DNA from: Alopecurus myosuroides
Taxonomy: Eukaryota > Streptophyta > Magnoliopsida > Poales > Poaceae
Direction of reading: 5' to 3'
NCBI GenBank assembly: GCA_028641055.1
Contig: CM054061.1
Coordinates: forward strand, 60,470,974 to 60,534,973
Length of the DNA stretch: 64,000 nt
A model generated the notes under the pieces. It saw only the letters and a list, made by a program, of their open reading frames with translations, did not search any database and had not been told where the DNA came from. A program made the position numbers and the translations under genes. This document shows, piece by piece, positions 62,567 to 64,000 of this stretch (positions within the stretch are counted from its first letter, which is position 1; every line of letters starts with the position of its first letter).

Positions 62567-64000
62567 TAGGCAACCCCGGACCCAGAGATATACATACTGT
62601 TATGTGCTTCTAGACATGGACCCACAAGGGCTTCAGGGTTACCAGCCCCGGCCGCAACAAACAACGGCAGGCAGACTGGATTCATCGGCACGTAGTCCGG
62701 ATCCCCAGTCTACTACTCCTTGTATCCATGCTAGTCATAACCAACTATGCATATCAAAGCGTCCACGAATCGAATGAAACTGAAGGAAACGGGACCAAAG
62801 CTATACAGAGATGCTATGTGTCCAGAAAGTGCAACAACAATCGAGGGTTACTAGGGTTACCTCGCCCCAGGCCGATCACATCGACAGGCGGGCTCGGACA
62901 TGGATCATCGGCTCCACAACCCCTCGACTGCGACAACTATGCAGGCATAGCCAAAACTGTATAACGATGAGCTCGAAACCAACAACCGATCAAAGCAGTA
63001 CTCTAGACAAGAAACTTGTATTCAACAGGTGTTACTAGAGTATAGCTTACAATCAGAGGTCACACGACCCAACATTACATCAGACAACGGAAGGCAAAAT
63101 ATGTTGCTAATCAACAAGAACCAAAAAGGCCTAAGAGGCCGCAACATAAGGCGACGTCCCAGCCCATAGATTCCAGGCTGCTACCTGGGAACCCCAAACT
63201 ATTCGTCGATGTCCACGTTGAACCACCACTGAAGTGACGAACTCCACCTGAACCAAATTAAGCAAACCTGAGTACGGGAGGTACTCAACAAGACTTAGTT
63301 AACCTATTATATATCTGCTGGTTTCAGAAAGGGTTTTATGAAGGCTGTTTTGCGTAAAGCAATCTTTGTTTTCCAGATCGAGGAGGAGTAGCACGTCTCA
63401 TAGAAGGTTTTGAAAACAGATGAGAAACTCAACTACTGTAATCATCATCTTTTGAATCCACCAACATCATTACCAGCACCTCACACGCTACAAGGATCAC
63501 CCCTCCCGGCATCTCCGGGGAGGCACCCTTCATCTATTGCCTCCATGCCTTGTCAACATCTTTTACGTCACGTTCAAGTTATCTATGACCTCGTGGCTTT
63601 CACCAAGTCGTCCTTAACCGTGGACACGGCTTTCCGAAAGATTTATCCCTGCAGGGTGGTACACTTTACCCACACGTACCATCTGACTCTTAACGCCACA
63701 TGTACGCTCGTCCATGGAGCGCGGCAGAGGGTGGTTGGCCACGACCTTTACCTTGTCGAGCCCTATCCATGAGTCAACCCAAACAGGGCCACCCCGTCAA
63801 CAGGGAGTTGGCCACCTCCTGACGGCACCTGTTCTGTGAGTCGGGAACAAGATCCATGTACGTCCATCACTTGTCCCGGTCACGCCCTAAACACCTCCAA
63901 AAGGTTTTTGACTCACACGCAGATGGAAATCCCAAACTACGTGACTCACGGATAGAACCAAACAAGTTAGTTAGTCGAGCGCGGTCTGTTAGGCCTCGCG
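62567..64000. other. Unclassified sequence to the window end
   Basis: About 1.4 kb with only short frames. 63480-63900 has C-rich text of the kind found in LTRs or internal regions of Triticeae gypsy elements (CTTTCCGAAAGATTTATCCC, CTGCAGGGTGGTACAC), but I cannot name a family or find an edge. Confidence 0.35.

Overview
The window is repeat-dense nuclear DNA of a grass, most probably a Triticeae species (wheat/Aegilops/barley group). The reasons are plant splice sites, grass-type LTR retrotransposons of the Tat, Athila (Sabrina/WHAM-like) and SIRE/Maximus lineages, LTR ends of the TGATACG type, AGCGGTAGTACCGCT palindromes and a CC-NB-LRR gene. There is no bacterial organisation and I saw no rRNA, tRNA or CRISPR locus. 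Almost everything is nested transposable elements; the only host gene I can support is an intact CC-NB-LRR (NLR) disease-resistance-type gene at 55097-57841.

Left part (1-46.8 kb): an old Ty3/gypsy element on the minus strand (E3) survives only as slices of its reverse transcriptase (14131-14153, its duplicate 27890-27912, 34637-34828 and 46641-about 46810). Three younger elements landed inside about 210 bp of it. E1 (1-14130, minus, 3' LTR outside the window) is a Tat-lineage gypsy element. Its gag-pol is one reading frame broken only by two TAG codons, it has a second RNase H domain, and between pol and the 3' end it carries an oppositely oriented, multi-exon gene (609-5563, plus). E2 (27913-34636, minus) is an Athila-type, Sabrina-like non-autonomous element with a perfect CCTAC target duplication. 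E4 (34829-46640, minus) is a SIRE/Maximus-type Ty1/copia element with GCTTT target duplications, a mutated pol and an extra downstream ORF that appears to have its own intron. After E1 and E2 inserted, a 13.76-kb block (2228-15984) was duplicated in tandem (15987-29745). The two copies are nearly identical over E1 but clearly more diverged over the E2 LTR.

Middle (46.8-53.7 kb): about 1 kb of unclassified sequence, then a minus-strand LINE (about 47830-53680) with endonuclease, reverse transcriptase and RNase H remnants. It is split by a 1432-bp Helitron (49566-50997), whose removal restores the LINE frame exactly.

Right part (53.7-64 kb): the NLR gene with a CpG-rich, possibly spliced leader upstream and a poly(A) signal at 58182. 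A plus-strand Hopscotch/Retrofit-like Ty1/copia element follows (59167-about 62566), truncated inside its reverse transcriptase, then 1.4 kb of unclassified sequence to the window end.

Numbers of substitutions quoted below are counts by eye from reading the two copies, not alignments.
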